Part shown: one piece after another, positions 9,571 through 19,594 of the stretch
Layout: each line of letters begins with the position of its first letter
Position numbering within the stretch: position 1 is the stretch's first letter
NCBI RefSeq assembly: GCF_001515525.1
Contig: NZ_BCNQ01000001.1
Span: 1 to 64,000, forward strand
Reading direction: 5' to 3'
Origin: Piscicoccus intestinalis NBRC 104926
GTDB lineage: Bacteria > Actinomycetota > Actinomycetes > Actinomycetales > Dermatophilaceae
Length of the DNA stretch: 64,000 nt
Translations under genes and position numbers: made by a program
The notes under the pieces: model-generated
Told to the model about the DNA's origin: nothing
Database searches by the model: none
What the model saw: only the letters and a program-made list of their open reading frames with translations

Positions 9571-10992
9571 GTGAGTCGGACGCTGGTCGCCGGGGTCGAT
9601 TCGAGCACGCAGTCGACGAAGATCGTCGTCTGTGACGCGGAGACGGGGCAGGTGGTGCGCGAGGGCCGCGCGAGTCACCCCGACGCCACCGCCGTCGACC
9701 CGGCGCACTGGTGGCAGGCGTTCGAGACGGCGGCGGCGGGCGGTCTCCTCGACGGCGTCGACGCCATCGCGGTCGGTGGGCAACAGCACGGCATGGTGGC
9801 GATGGACGCCGACGGCACCGTGCTGCACGACGCGCTGCTGTGGAACGACACCCGGTCGGCCCCGCAGACCCGTGCGCTGACCGAGGAACTCGGCGGTCCG
9901 CAGGCGTGGGTCGACGCGGTCGGGGTGGTGCCGGGCGCGTCGTTCACGCTGACCAAGCTGCGTTGGCTCGCCGAGAACGAACCCGAGACCGCCGCGCGGG
10001 TCACCCACGTGGTACTCCCGCACGACTGGGTGACGGGCCGGCTGCTGGCCGACGGGGGAGCCCGACCGCCGGAGTGGGTGACAGACCGCGGGGACGCTTC
10101 GGGAACGTTGTACTTCAGCGCCGCGACGAATCAGTACCGCCCAGACTTGTTGGCGATGGGCCTCGGGCGCGAGTGCGGCGTGCCGCACGTCGCGCCTCCC
10201 GGGGAGACCGTTGGGCACAGTGTTGTGTGCGGATCACCCCGGATGGTCGTGGCCCCGGGCACCGGGGACAACATGGGGGCGGCCCTCGGGCTGGAGCTCG
10301 AGGTGGGGCAGGCCGTGGTCTCGCTCGGCACGAGCGGCACGGTGTTCGCCGTCAGCGACACGCCGCCCACCGATCCCAGCGGCGCGATCGCCGGCTTCGC
10401 GGACGCCACCGGCCGGCACCTGCCGCTGATGTGCACCCTCAACGCCGCGCGCGTGCTCGTCGCCGCCGCCTCGATGCTGGGGGTCGACCTCGACGACCTG
10501 TCGCGCCTCGCGCTGTCGGCGCCACCCGGCGCGAACGGCCTCAGTCTCCTGCCGTACCTCGACGGCGAGCGCACTCCCGCGTTGCCGGAGGCCACCGGCA
10601 CGCTCGGCGGGCTGACCCGCGCCAACGCGACCCCGGCGAACCTCGCCCGGGCGGCCGTCGAGGGCATGTTGTGCAACCTCGCCGACGGCGTCGACGCGCT
10701 GCGCGAGCAGGGCACGCCGATCGAGCGCGTGCTGCTCATCGGGGGCGCCGCCGGTTCCCCAGCCGTGCGGGCCGTCGCCGCCGAGCTGTTCGGTGTGCCG
10801 GTGGCCGTGCCCGAGCCCGGCGAGTACGTCGGCATCGGCGCGGCCCGGCAGGCGGCCTGGGCGCTCTCGGGCGACGAGGCCCCGCCCTCGTGGCCGATGC
10901 GGATCGTCTCCGAGACCGAGCCGGGCGACGCCAGCGCCTCCCGCGAGCTGCGCGAGCGCTACGCGGCGCTGCGGGTCGCTCTGCACGGCTGA
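9571..10992 (+). CDS. xylB: Xylulokinase (FGGY family)
   Basis: 473 residues. GTG at 9571 is preferred because AGGGAGA lies just upstream and the protein then begins SRTLVAGVDSSTQSTKIVV, the FGGY N-terminal phosphate loop; an in-frame ATG at 9544 would add nine residues. Other family motifs: VGGQQHGMVAMD, LWNDTRSAPQTR, the ATPase-domain GTGDNMGAALGL, and GTSGTVFAVSD. Phosphorylates D-xylulose to D-xylulose 5-phosphate for the pentose phosphate pathway. Last gene of the polyol operon and the main reason for assigning the pathway to xylulose. Confidence 0.88.
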   Translation: MSRTLVAGVDSSTQSTKIVVCDAETGQVVREGRASHPDATAVDPAHWWQAFETAAAGGLLDGVDAIAVGGQQHGMVAMDADGTVLHDALLWNDTRSAPQTRALTEELGGPQAWVDAVGVVPGASFTLTKLRWLAENEPETAARVTHVVLPHDWVTGRLLADGGARPPEWVTDRGDASGTLYFSAATNQYRPDLLAMGLGRECGVPHVAPPGETVGHSVVCGSPRMVVAPGTGDNMGAALGLELEVGQAVVSLGTSGTVFAVSDTPPTDPSGAIAGFADATGRHLPLMCTLNAARVLVAAASMLGVDLDDLSRLALSAPPGANGLSLLPYLDGERTPALPEATGTLGGLTRANATPANLARAAVEGMLCNLADGVDALREQGTPIERVLLIGGAAGSPAVRAVAAELFGVPVAVPEPGEYVGIGAARQAAWALSGDEAPPSWPMRIVSETEPGDASASRELRERYAALRVALHG

Positions 10993-11133
10993 GGATCTCG
11001 ACGCCGCCGCGCGCCGCCTCCGAGGCTCGGTGCGGCGGTGCCCCGGACCGGCGCGAGGCGGCCGGAATGCTCGCGGGGTCAGCCGTGTTGGCGCCGGATA
11101 GACCCCGTTTCAGCCGACGAAGGAAGGCTTCAC

Positions 11134-11781
11134 ATGTCCGACATCCTCGTGATCGGTGGCCACGGCAAGGTCGCGCTGCGCCTCGCGCCGGTCCTTGCCG
11201 CCCAGGGCGACACGGTCACCGCCGTCATCCGCAACCCCGAGCACGCCGCGGACATCGAGACCGCGGGCGCCACGCCGCTCGTGCTCGACATCGAGAACGC
11301 CGACACCGCCGAGATCGCCGACGCGCTGCGCGGCCGCGACGCCGTGGTGTGGAGCGCCGGCGCGGGCGGCGGCAACCCGCAGCGCACGTACGCGGTCGAC
11401 CGCGACGCCGCGATCCGCTCGATGGACGCCGCGAAGGAGGCCGGGGTGTCCCGCTACGTCATGGTCTCGTACATGGGGGCCGGCCCCGACCACGGTGTGC
11501 CCGAGGACAACCCGTTCTTCGCCTACGCCGACGCCAAGACCGCCGCCGACGAGTACCTGCGCGGCACCGACCTGAACTGGACGATCCTCGGACCGGGTCA
11601 GCTCACCCTGGAGCCCGCCTCCCAGCACATCGACGTCGGCCGCTTCTCCGACGGCAACGAGACCTCCCGGGAGAATGTCGCCGAGGTCATCGTCGCGGCG
11701 CTGCGCGAGCCCGCCACGATCGGGCGCACGATCGACTTCCGCGACGGGGCCACCCCGATCGTGGAGGCCCTGCTCGGCTGA
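11134..11781 (+). CDS. NAD(P)-binding atypical SDR protein
   Basis: 215 residues from ATG at 11134, with AAGGAAGG upstream. Begins MSDILVIGGHGKVALRLAPV, the glycine-rich nucleotide loop of NmrA-like/atypical SDR proteins, and has VVWSAGAGGGNP, then SRYVMVSYMGAG and a YADAKTAADEYLR segment with the Tyr and Lys spaced as YxxxK. Substrate unknown; relatives are often called NAD(P)H-binding or sugar epimerase-like proteins. It stands alone, 141 bp after the xylulokinase gene. Confidence 0.85.
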   Translation: MSDILVIGGHGKVALRLAPVLAAQGDTVTAVIRNPEHAADIETAGATPLVLDIENADTAEIADALRGRDAVVWSAGAGGGNPQRTYAVDRDAAIRSMDAAKEAGVSRYVMVSYMGAGPDHGVPEDNPFFAYADAKTAADEYLRGTDLNWTILGPGQLTLEPASQHIDVGRFSDGNETSRENVAEVIVAALREPATIGRTIDFRDGATPIVEALLG

Positions 11782-11878
11782 CCGCTCCCGACGCGCGCCC
11801 GCCCGCCCCCGCTCGGCGCGGCCGCACCCGACTCCTTGGGGGTCTGCGGCTACGCCGGGGGCTCCGGGCTACGCCGGG

Positions 11879-12304
11879 CTACTCCGGGTACTTGGGCGCG
11901 GCCGGCACTGCCACGTGCCGCGCCATGAGCCGGTCCAGTTCCCCCGCGAGCCCGTCGGGCCCCGGCTCGGCGACGTGACCGCCGTGCACGGGCCCGGGTT
12001 GCACGAGGGTGCTGCGGGGCGCCGCCAGCCAACCGAAGAGGGCGCCGCGGCGGCGGGCGCGAGCCATCCCGGCGCTCCCGCCGTCGCGGATCAACCCGCT
12101 GAGGTTCTCCAGCGCGTCGCGCAGTGCGTCGAGGTCCACGCCGGGGTCGAGCGACCGCAGGCGGTCGTCGTTCACCTCGTACCCGCAGAGGAATTCGCCG
12201 CTGTCCTCGCAGTACACGACGACGCCGACGTTGAGGAACTCCTCGCGCTCGGGCCGCGGCACCGCCCGCCACACGAAGTACTGATAGTCGATGGAGGCGG
12301 TCAT
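11879..12304 (-). CDS. DUF3037 family protein
   Basis: 141 residues from ATG at 12304, overlapping the HipA-like gene stop by 4 bp. Shows the DUF3037 signature: SIDYQYFVWRAVPRPEREEF, then LNVGVVVYCEDSGEFL. Function of the family is unknown, but it is recurrently paired with the HipA-like kinase immediately upstream, suggesting a shared role. It ends 97 bp before the opposing SDR gene, in a stretch of short imperfect GCTACGCCGGG-type repeats. Confidence 0.85.
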   Translation of the reverse strand: MTASIDYQYFVWRAVPRPEREEFLNVGVVVYCEDSGEFLCGYEVNDDRLRSLDPGVDLDALRDALENLSGLIRDGGSAGMARARRRGALFGWLAAPRSTLVQPGPVHGGHVAEPGPDGLAGELDRLMARHVAVPAAPKYPE

Positions 12305-13098
12305 TGCGAGCCTCCCCCCGCGGGCCCCGGCAGCCAGGCGTCGGGGGAGTCCAGCCGGGCCCGCAGGTGCTCGACGTAGGCCGCTCGCACCGCCTCGGCG
12401 TCGGTGAGTTGCTCGGTGGGTTCGAGCCACGCGTCCGGAACCATCTCGACCACACGCACAAGTGTGGAGTCGTCGAGCACCGCCGCGAACTCCTCGTGTC
12501 GGCTCGCCGGGTCGCCGGCCTGCGCGCGCAGCAGATGCCGGTCGGCGTCGAAGCGGGCGGCGGCGAAGCGCTGGGCGTTCGGGGCCCGGGAGGGCCAGCC
12601 GTGATGGAAGTACAGCGCCGCACCGTGGTCGATGAGCCACGGGCGACGGTGCCACACGAGCAGATTCGGGTTGTCCCAGGTGCGGTCGATGTTCGCGGTC
12701 AACGCGTCGAGCCACAGGATGGCCTCCGCCTCGGGCCCCGGCACCGGCCGTGACCCGTCGTAGCCGAAAGCCCCTGGCAGGTAATCGATTCCGAGGTTGA
12801 GGCCGCCCGATGCGTTGAGCAGATCCTGCACCTCCTCGTCGGCCTCGTACCGGGCGATCGGCGCCGGCAGCTCGATCGAGACGAGTTCGGGCACCCGGAG
12901 GCCGAGCGCCCGGCCGAGCTCGCCGACGACGACCTCCGCGACGAGCACCTTGGGCCCCTGCCCGGCTCCGGTGAACTTCACGACGTACATGCCGAGGTCG
13001 TCGGCCTCCACGAGCCCGGGCAGCGAGCCGCCCTCGCGGAACGGCGTGACGTAACGGGTCGCGTTGACATGGCGCAACGCCGTCGGCGGGGAGGGCAT
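12301..13098 (-). CDS. HipA-like family kinase
   Basis: 265 residues from ATG at 13098. Features of the compact HipA-like kinase family: GLVEADDLGMYVVKFTGAGQGPK (nucleotide-site Lys), ALTANIDRTWDNPNLL (catalytic-loop like, Asp and Asn), then WLIDHGAALYFHHGW (activation Asp). No HipB-like DNA-binding antitoxin gene is next to it; instead it is coupled to a DUF3037 gene. So it is not a standard HipAB toxin-antitoxin pair. Target unknown. Divergent from the acyltransferase gene, with starts 78 bp apart. Confidence 0.85.
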   Translation of the reverse strand: MPSPPTALRHVNATRYVTPFREGGSLPGLVEADDLGMYVVKFTGAGQGPKVLVAEVVVGELGRALGLRVPELVSIELPAPIARYEADEEVQDLLNASGGLNLGIDYLPGAFGYDGSRPVPGPEAEAILWLDALTANIDRTWDNPNLLVWHRRPWLIDHGAALYFHHGWPSRAPNAQRFAAARFDADRHLLRAQAGDPASRHEEFAAVLDDSTLVRVVEMVPDAWLEPTEQLTDAEAVRAAYVEHLRARLDSPDAWLPGPAGGGSQ

Positions 13099-13175
13099 GA
13101 ACGACAGGGTAGCCAGCCGTGCGGGACGGCGAGCGCGCCGCTGCTCGCAGGGCCCGCGCGGCTACGCTGCCGCCT

Positions 13176-14186
13176 ATGGAGCCGGTCTACACCCCCGTCA
13201 TCGGGTTCGCCCGCCTGCTGTTCGCCCTGCAGGGGCTGCGATTCACCGTGACCGGCGCGGAGCACATCCCGCGCGAGGGCGGCGCGGTGATCGTCATGAA
13301 CCACCTGTCGTATCTCGACTTCGCGTACGCCGGTCTCGTCGCCCGGCCGAACAAGCGGGTCATCCGGTTCATGTGCAAGGACACGATCTTCACCCACCCG
13401 GTCGCGGGGCCGCTGATGCGCGGCATGAAGCACATCCCGGTCGACCGCGAGAGCGGGAGCGCGTCGTTCCGGGAGGCGCTCAAGGCGCTCAAGGCCGGCG
13501 AGCTGGTCGGCGTCTTCCCCGAGGCGACGATTTCCCGGTCGTTCGAGCTCAAGGAGTTCAAGTCCGGCGCCATCCGCATGGCCGCGGCGGCGCGTGTGCC
13601 GATCGTTCCGGTCGTGCTGTGGGGTTCGCAGCGGGTCTGGACCAAGGGGCACCCGAAGCGACTCGGCCGCACGAACACGCCGATCATCCTGTCGGCCGGG
13701 GAGCCGATCCGCGTCGAGCGCGGGCAGCGGCCTGCCGAGGTCGAGACGCTGCTGCGGCAACGGATGCAGGAGATGCTCGACGCCGCCCAGGCGATGTACC
13801 CGCCGTTGACCGGCAGCGATCTGGTGTTCCAGCCCGCACGCCTCGGCGGCACCGCACCGACCCTGCAGGAGGCGGGGCGCATGGACGCCGCCGACGTCGC
13901 CGCCCGCCGCGCCGCCAAGGGGCTGACGGCCGCGTCTGAGCCGGCGGCGTCGGATCCGGCGGCATCGGCTGCGAAGCCGTCTGATCCGACCGCGCCGGCT
14001 CCGACCCAACCGCCCGGCGCTCCGGCTGGGCCCGCTGAGTCTGCTGAGTCTGCTGAGCCCACTGAGTCTGCTGAGCCCACTGAGTCCGCTGGGTCCCCCG
14101 GGGCCGCGTCGACCTCGGGTGGGCTCGCCTCGGAGCCCGAAGCCGACCCGGCCGAGATCACCTCCCCGCCGCCCGAGCCCCGCTGA
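13176..14186 (+). CDS. Lysophospholipid acyltransferase (PlsC family) with low-complexity tail
   Basis: 336 residues from ATG at 13176 (MEPVYTPVIGF); an earlier in-frame start would add 19 basic residues without support. Catalytic motif NHLSYLDF (NHxxxxD) and the second block VFPEATISRS (FPEG-like, with Ala for Gly) are present, so it acylates lysophosphatidate or a related lipid at the membrane. The catalytic domain ends near residue 235. The C-terminal about 90 residues are Ala/Pro/Ser/Glu-rich and unlikely to be folded; within them a 9-bp unit close to GCTGAGTCT recurs around 14,033-14,090. Confidence 0.88.
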   Translation: MEPVYTPVIGFARLLFALQGLRFTVTGAEHIPREGGAVIVMNHLSYLDFAYAGLVARPNKRVIRFMCKDTIFTHPVAGPLMRGMKHIPVDRESGSASFREALKALKAGELVGVFPEATISRSFELKEFKSGAIRMAAAARVPIVPVVLWGSQRVWTKGHPKRLGRTNTPIILSAGEPIRVERGQRPAEVETLLRQRMQEMLDAAQAMYPPLTGSDLVFQPARLGGTAPTLQEAGRMDAADVAARRAAKGLTAASEPAASDPAASAAKPSDPTAPAPTQPPGAPAGPAESAESAEPTESAEPTESAGSPGAASTSGGLASEPEADPAEITSPPPEPR

Positions 14187-14266
14187 CCTGCGCTGTCGGG
14201 GCGTCGTCCACAGGCGGTGCCGCGGCGCCGAGCATCTTGTCGGACCTCGCGCATACCGTGGCGACC

Positions 14267-16438
14267 GTGACCGAGAACTCCCCGCCCCCGCCCGCGTCGG
14301 CGCCCACCGACGCGTCCCCGCGCAACGCCCCGAGCCCACTGGGGCCCGCCGACCGCGAGCGTGCCGACGCCGTCGTCGCGGCCCTGGCCGGCCCCGGCGC
14401 CCGGCTACGCCCCGACCAGGAGTCGGCGGTCGCCGCCCTCCTGGAGCCGGCGGCCCGAGTGCTCGTCGTGCAGGCCACAGGCTGGGGCAAGTCGGCGGTC
14501 TACTGGGTCGCCACCGCGTTACAACGAGCGCGCGGAGCCGGGCCCACGCTCGTCGTCTCGCCCCTGCTGGCCCTCATGCGCGACCAGGTCGCCGCGGCCC
14601 GGCGCGCCGGCCTGCGCGCGGTGACGGTCAACTCCGGCAACGTCGACCTGTGGGCCGGCATCGAGGAGTCGTTGCGCGCCGACGAGGTCGACGTGCTGCT
14701 CGTCTCCCCGGAGCGGCTGGCCAATCCGGGATTCGGGCGACGGGTGCTCGATCACCTGGCCGGGCGGCTCGGGCTGCTGGTCGTCGACGAGGCGCACGCC
14801 GTCTCCGACTGGGGGCACGACTTCCGCCCCGACTACCGCCGGGTGGCCGACGTGCTGCGCGACCTCAACCCGGCCACCCCCGTGCTCGCGACGACCGCCA
14901 CCGCCAACGCGCGGGTCACGGCCGACGTCGCCGCGCAACTGGGGGAGTCGACGCTCGTGCTGCGCGGGCCGCTGTCGCGATCGTCCCTGGCGCTGCACGC
15001 GCTGCCCCCGATGTCGCCGCTGGAACGGTACGCGTGGGTGGCGCAACACCTGCCGCACCTGCCCGGCTCCGGAATCGTCTACGTGCTCACGGTGGCCGAC
15101 ACCCACCGCCTCGTCGAGGCCGTTCGGGCCGTGCACGGTCCCGACGCGCCGGTGGCCGCCTACTCCGGCGGCCTGCCCATCGAGGAGCGTGAACGCCTCG
15201 AAGACGCGCTGCGCGACAACCGCCTCAAGGCGCTGATCGCGACCTCGGCCCTCGGCATGGGGTACGACAAACCCGATCTGGGATTCGTCGTCCACGTCGG
15301 CGCCCCACCGTCGCCCGTCGCCTACTACCAACAGGTGGGTCGCGCCGGGAGGGCTATCGACCACGCCGCGGTCGCGGTGCTGCCCTCCGGCGCCGACACC
15401 GGGGTGTGGGAGTACTACGCCACGTCGACGCTGCCCGACCCGCGCCAGTGCGACCGGCTGCTCGAGGCGCTGCGCGCGCAGCCCGAGCCGCAGTCGGTCG
15501 TCGCCTTGGAGGCCGGCACCGGGATCAGGCGGGGGCGTGTCGAGTTGCTCCTCAAGCAGCTGGCCGTCGACGACGTCGTGCGCCGCGAGGTCGACGGATG
15601 GGTCGCCACCGGCCGCGAATGGCATTACGACGCAGAGCATTACGAGGGCATCCTCGCGGGTCGTCGGCGAGAAGCGGCGATCATGACCGACTATCTCGCC
15701 GGGCGCGCCTGCCTCATGGAGCTGCTGGCCCGCTCACTCGACGATCCCGAGGCCGGCCCGTGCGGTCGCTGCGGCGTGTGCACCGGGCGGCTGCCGGACG
15801 GGTGGACGGATCGCCCGTCCGGCGACGTCGTCGGGGCCGTGGCGCGCGTCTTGCGTTCGCAGCAGACGGTGCTCGAACCCCGACGCATGTGGCCCGGCGG
15901 CGAATCCGGGTTGCGAGGGCGAATCGCGGCCGGGGAGGCTGCCGAGCCTGGGCGGGTGCTCGTGCACGCCGACGCCCCGGAGTGGTCGGAGGTCGTGCGC
16001 GGTTGCCTCACCGACGACGCCGACCCGCCACCGGAACTCGGCCAAGCGGCGGTCGACGCGCTGGTGGCCTGGCGTTCCGAGTGGAGCCGGCGTCCCGACG
16101 TCGTCGTCGACCTGCCGACCGCCGGATTGCCCCGCGTCGCAGGGGCGGTCGCCGACCATGTCGCCGCCGTCGGGCGACTCGAGCGGGCGCGGTGGCCTGC
16201 GCCGGGCGGGTCCGCCGCCATCGAGGGCGATCGAGAACTCGCCGGTGCCGCCCAGGTGGCGCGCTGGCTCGACGCTCTCGAGGTGCCGCCAGCCGTGGCC
16301 GAGGCGGTGGCCGACCGGGCCGTGCTGTTGGTTCTCGACGCGACGAGTTCGGGCTGGGCGGTTACCGTGGCCACCCGGGCGCTGCGTCGGCACGGTGCCC
16401 ATGCGGTGCTCCCGCTGCTCGTCCACCGCCGGCCTTGA
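14267..16438 (+). CDS. RecQ-family ATP-dependent DNA helicase with C-terminal PRTase-like domain
   Basis: 723 residues from GTG at 14267; another in-frame GTG at 14258 and a TTG at 14237 are possible and no clear RBS decides. Helicase motifs: Walker A variant QATGWGKSAVYW, DEAHAVSDWGHDF (motif II), TTATANARV (motif III), and GMGYDKPDLGFVVH with QQVGRAGRA (motif VI). A zinc-binding CGRCGVC follows near residue 500. The C-terminal about 120 residues contain VDLPTAGLPRVAGAVAD and VLLVLDATSSGWAVTVATRA, resembling a type I phosphoribosyltransferase active loop. Acts in DNA repair or recombination. Confidence 0.88.
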   Translation: MTENSPPPPASAPTDASPRNAPSPLGPADRERADAVVAALAGPGARLRPDQESAVAALLEPAARVLVVQATGWGKSAVYWVATALQRARGAGPTLVVSPLLALMRDQVAAARRAGLRAVTVNSGNVDLWAGIEESLRADEVDVLLVSPERLANPGFGRRVLDHLAGRLGLLVVDEAHAVSDWGHDFRPDYRRVADVLRDLNPATPVLATTATANARVTADVAAQLGESTLVLRGPLSRSSLALHALPPMSPLERYAWVAQHLPHLPGSGIVYVLTVADTHRLVEAVRAVHGPDAPVAAYSGGLPIEERERLEDALRDNRLKALIATSALGMGYDKPDLGFVVHVGAPPSPVAYYQQVGRAGRAIDHAAVAVLPSGADTGVWEYYATSTLPDPRQCDRLLEALRAQPEPQSVVALEAGTGIRRGRVELLLKQLAVDDVVRREVDGWVATGREWHYDAEHYEGILAGRRREAAIMTDYLAGRACLMELLARSLDDPEAGPCGRCGVCTGRLPDGWTDRPSGDVVGAVARVLRSQQTVLEPRRMWPGGESGLRGRIAAGEAAEPGRVLVHADAPEWSEVVRGCLTDDADPPPELGQAAVDALVAWRSEWSRRPDVVVDLPTAGLPRVAGAVADHVAAVGRLERARWPAPGGSAAIEGDRELAGAAQVARWLDALEVPPAVAEAVADRAVLLVLDATSSGWAVTVATRALRRHGAHAVLPLLVHRRP

Positions 16439-16774
16439 TGCAGGCCCGGCGGTGTCGCATTCGCCTGCCCACCGGCGGGTGTGAGCCGTCTCACGCGGTG
16501 CGCGCTCCGGGCTAGGCGGCGAAACCGATGTGCGCCATGAGCAATCGGCGCTTGCGGATATTTCCCGCAAACGTGCATGTATCTGGGGTGGCTTGGGCAT
16601 TGGACAACCGGCGGCCGGGGCGAGCGTGCTCGTACCGGTCTACCCGCTCGGGGATGGTCGGGCGCGCGTGCGCGCACCGCGCTGTCGCAATGTGACAACC
16701 AGCAGTCCGGCCTCGGGCGCTGTCGATGACGGCGCCCGCAGCCCCCCGGGGACCACTCACACAAAAGGAGCAGG
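16439..16774. other. Gene-free stretch, 336 bp
   Basis: No convincing gene on either strand. The only clear element is the RBS AAAGGAGC at about 16,765-16,772 for the following PRC-barrel gene. A locally AT-richer patch around 16,545-16,600 may hold its promoter, but I cannot identify -35 and -10 boxes with confidence. Confidence 0.5.
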
Positions 16775-17824
16775 ATGTTCGGCAACGACATGACGCAGGA
16801 CGACCTTCGCCGTCTCTACGACGCCAACGTCGTGGACGAGACCGGCGACAAGATCGGCGGTGTGGGACAGATCTATTTGGACGACCAGACCGACCGCCCG
16901 ACCTGGGCGACCGTCAAGACGGGCCTGTTCGGCACGAAGGAGACCTTCGTTCCGCTGCAGGACGCGAGCCTGGACGGCGACGACATCCGCGTGCCCTACT
17001 CCAAGGGCTTCGTGAAGGACGCGCCGAACATGGACGCCGACCACCACATCACCGAGCAGGAAGAGGACGAGCTCTACCGCTACTACAACGTCGGTGGCAC
17101 CGACACCCGCGCGGGTGTGGGCGCTGCCGGTGCGGCGGGCGCGGCCGGGGCCGCCGGTGGTCGTGACCGTGACCGTGGTGCCGACTTCGACCCGGACCAC
17201 GGTGCTGATGGCGGTGCCGACCGCGGTGCGGGCTTCGACCCGGACCACGGTGCTGACGGTGGCGCGGACCGCGGTGCGGGCTTCGACCCGGACCATGGTG
17301 CTGACGGTGGCGCGGACCGCGGTGCGGGCTTCGACCCGGACCACGGCGCTGATGGCGGCGCGGACCGCGGTGCGGGCCTGACCGGCCGTGACCGTGACCG
17401 TGACCGCGGTGCCGACCGCGGCGCCGAGGGCGACTCGGTCGTCCGCCGCGAGGAGGAGCTGCGCGTCGGCACCGAGCGCGAGCGGACCGGCCGCGTGCGG
17501 CTGCGCAAGCACGTGCGCACCGAGGAGCAGACCGTCAACGTGCCGGTCGAGCGCGAAGAGGTGCACGTCGAGCGCCAGCCCGTCCGCGAGGGCGAGAACG
17601 TCGGCCGCATCGGCGACGACTCCGAAGAGGTCTCGATGGACGTCCACGAGGACCGCGTGCACGTCGACAAGGACACCGTCGCCAAGGAGCGCGTCGGCCT
17701 GTCCAAGGAGACGGTCACCGACCACGAGCGCGTCACCGACACCGTCCGCAAGGAAGAGGTCGAGGTCGACAAGGACGGCGACGTCCGCGGCGACGGCGAC
17801 GTCGACCGCAACCGTCGTCGCTGA
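16775..17824 (+). CDS. PRC-barrel and DUF2382 (YsnF-type) stress protein with internal repeats
   Basis: 349 residues from ATG at 16775 with a strong RBS AAAGGAGC 6 bp upstream. Residues 1-100 form a PRC-barrel (DVNV-like DANVVDETGDKIGGVGQIYL, PLQDASLDGDDIRVPY). Residues about 138-201 are four 16-residue Asp/Gly-rich repeats. Residues about 218-345 are DUF2382 (RREEELRVGTERERTGRVRL, KHVRTEEQTVNVPVEREEV). The family is associated with general stress responses in actinobacteria and Bacillus (YsnF), biochemical role unknown. No signal peptide or membrane segment; strongly acidic linker. Confidence 0.9.
   Translation: MFGNDMTQDDLRRLYDANVVDETGDKIGGVGQIYLDDQTDRPTWATVKTGLFGTKETFVPLQDASLDGDDIRVPYSKGFVKDAPNMDADHHITEQEEDELYRYYNVGGTDTRAGVGAAGAAGAAGAAGGRDRDRGADFDPDHGADGGADRGAGFDPDHGADGGADRGAGFDPDHGADGGADRGAGFDPDHGADGGADRGAGLTGRDRDRDRGADRGAEGDSVVRREEELRVGTERERTGRVRLRKHVRTEEQTVNVPVEREEVHVERQPVREGENVGRIGDDSEEVSMDVHEDRVHVDKDTVAKERVGLSKETVTDHERVTDTVRKEEVEVDKDGDVRGDGDVDRNRRR
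17186..17377 (+). repeat. Four tandem 48-bp repeats inside the PRC-barrel gene
   Basis: Four in-frame copies (17186-17233, 17234-17281, 17282-17329, 17330-17377), each coding FDPDHGADGGADRGAG or the same with synonymous changes. The copies differ mainly at third positions, so the repeat has been kept at protein level. Copy number is likely to vary between strains. Confidence 0.95.
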
Positions 17825-17882
17825 CGGCGCTGACACGCTGACACGGCGTACCCGGCGGCGCTGACCGCGTCGCCGACCGTGG

Positions 17883-17925
17883 GAGAGGCCCGGACACCGA
17901 TCGTGTCCGGGCCTCTCTGTGTTTT
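17883..17925 (+). terminator. Rho-independent terminator after the PRC-barrel gene
   Basis: Perfect 15-bp stem (17883-17897 with 17903-17917), loop CGATC, followed by TGTGTTTT. Located 58 bp after the stop of the upstream gene. Confidence 0.92.
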
Positions 17926-17982
17926 CCTGGTATGTCGGTTTCGGGAGGTGTTGCGTCGCGCTCCGGTGGGTATCTGCGTCGA

Positions 17983-18318
17983 ATGACCTACCCCAACGAG
18001 CCGCAGGACCGACCGCCCCGCCAGTCGCCCGTCGAGCCCATCGGTCCCGGCGGTCCCGGCGGTCCGATGAGCGACCCGTACGGGCCGCAGGACGACGTGC
18101 CCTCGCGTGGCCGCGGACCGGGTCCGGAATCTGCCCAGGCGTCACGCGGTGGCTTCGGTGGGCTGCCTTTCCCGCACTACACGACCCGCACGCGGCGCGG
18201 CACGCAGGTGACGGTGGCCGGCTGCTGCCTGCCGCTACCGATCGGCTGCCTGACCATGTGCGTCAGTGCGGGCGTCATGCTCGCCGCCCACGCCCGGCGG
18301 CGCCTCCAGGAGAGGTAG
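17983..18318 (+). CDS. Small membrane protein of unknown function
   Basis: 111 residues from ATG at 17983 (MTYPNEPQDRPPRQ); an upstream in-frame ATG at 17932 lies against the terminator and is less likely. The N-terminal 75 residues are Pro/Gly-rich and disordered looking. The C-terminus has one membrane segment containing three cysteines (VAGCCLPLPIGCLTMCVSAG) and a basic end AHARRRLQER. Not recognised beyond similarity in style to actinobacterial small membrane proteins. It may be lipid-modified or palmitoyl-like, but nothing in the sequence proves that. Confidence 0.65.
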   Translation: MTYPNEPQDRPPRQSPVEPIGPGGPGGPMSDPYGPQDDVPSRGRGPGPESAQASRGGFGGLPFPHYTTRTRRGTQVTVAGCCLPLPIGCLTMCVSAGVMLAAHARRRLQER

Positions 18319-18400
18319 GAGGCGGGCGCGGGGCGGCCGGCTGCGCGGAGCACCCGCCGCACGCGAGCCGCTCCTCGGACGCCGCGCTCAGGCTCCGCGC

Positions 18401-19590
<1,190 letters not shown>

Positions 19591-19594
<4 letters not shown>

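Noticed and set aside
12301-13098. HipAB toxin-antitoxin system
   Set aside because: No HipB-like HTH gene is adjacent; the partner is DUF3037.
17186-17377. CRISPR-like regular repeats
   Set aside because: Repeats are contiguous without spacers, in frame and coding.
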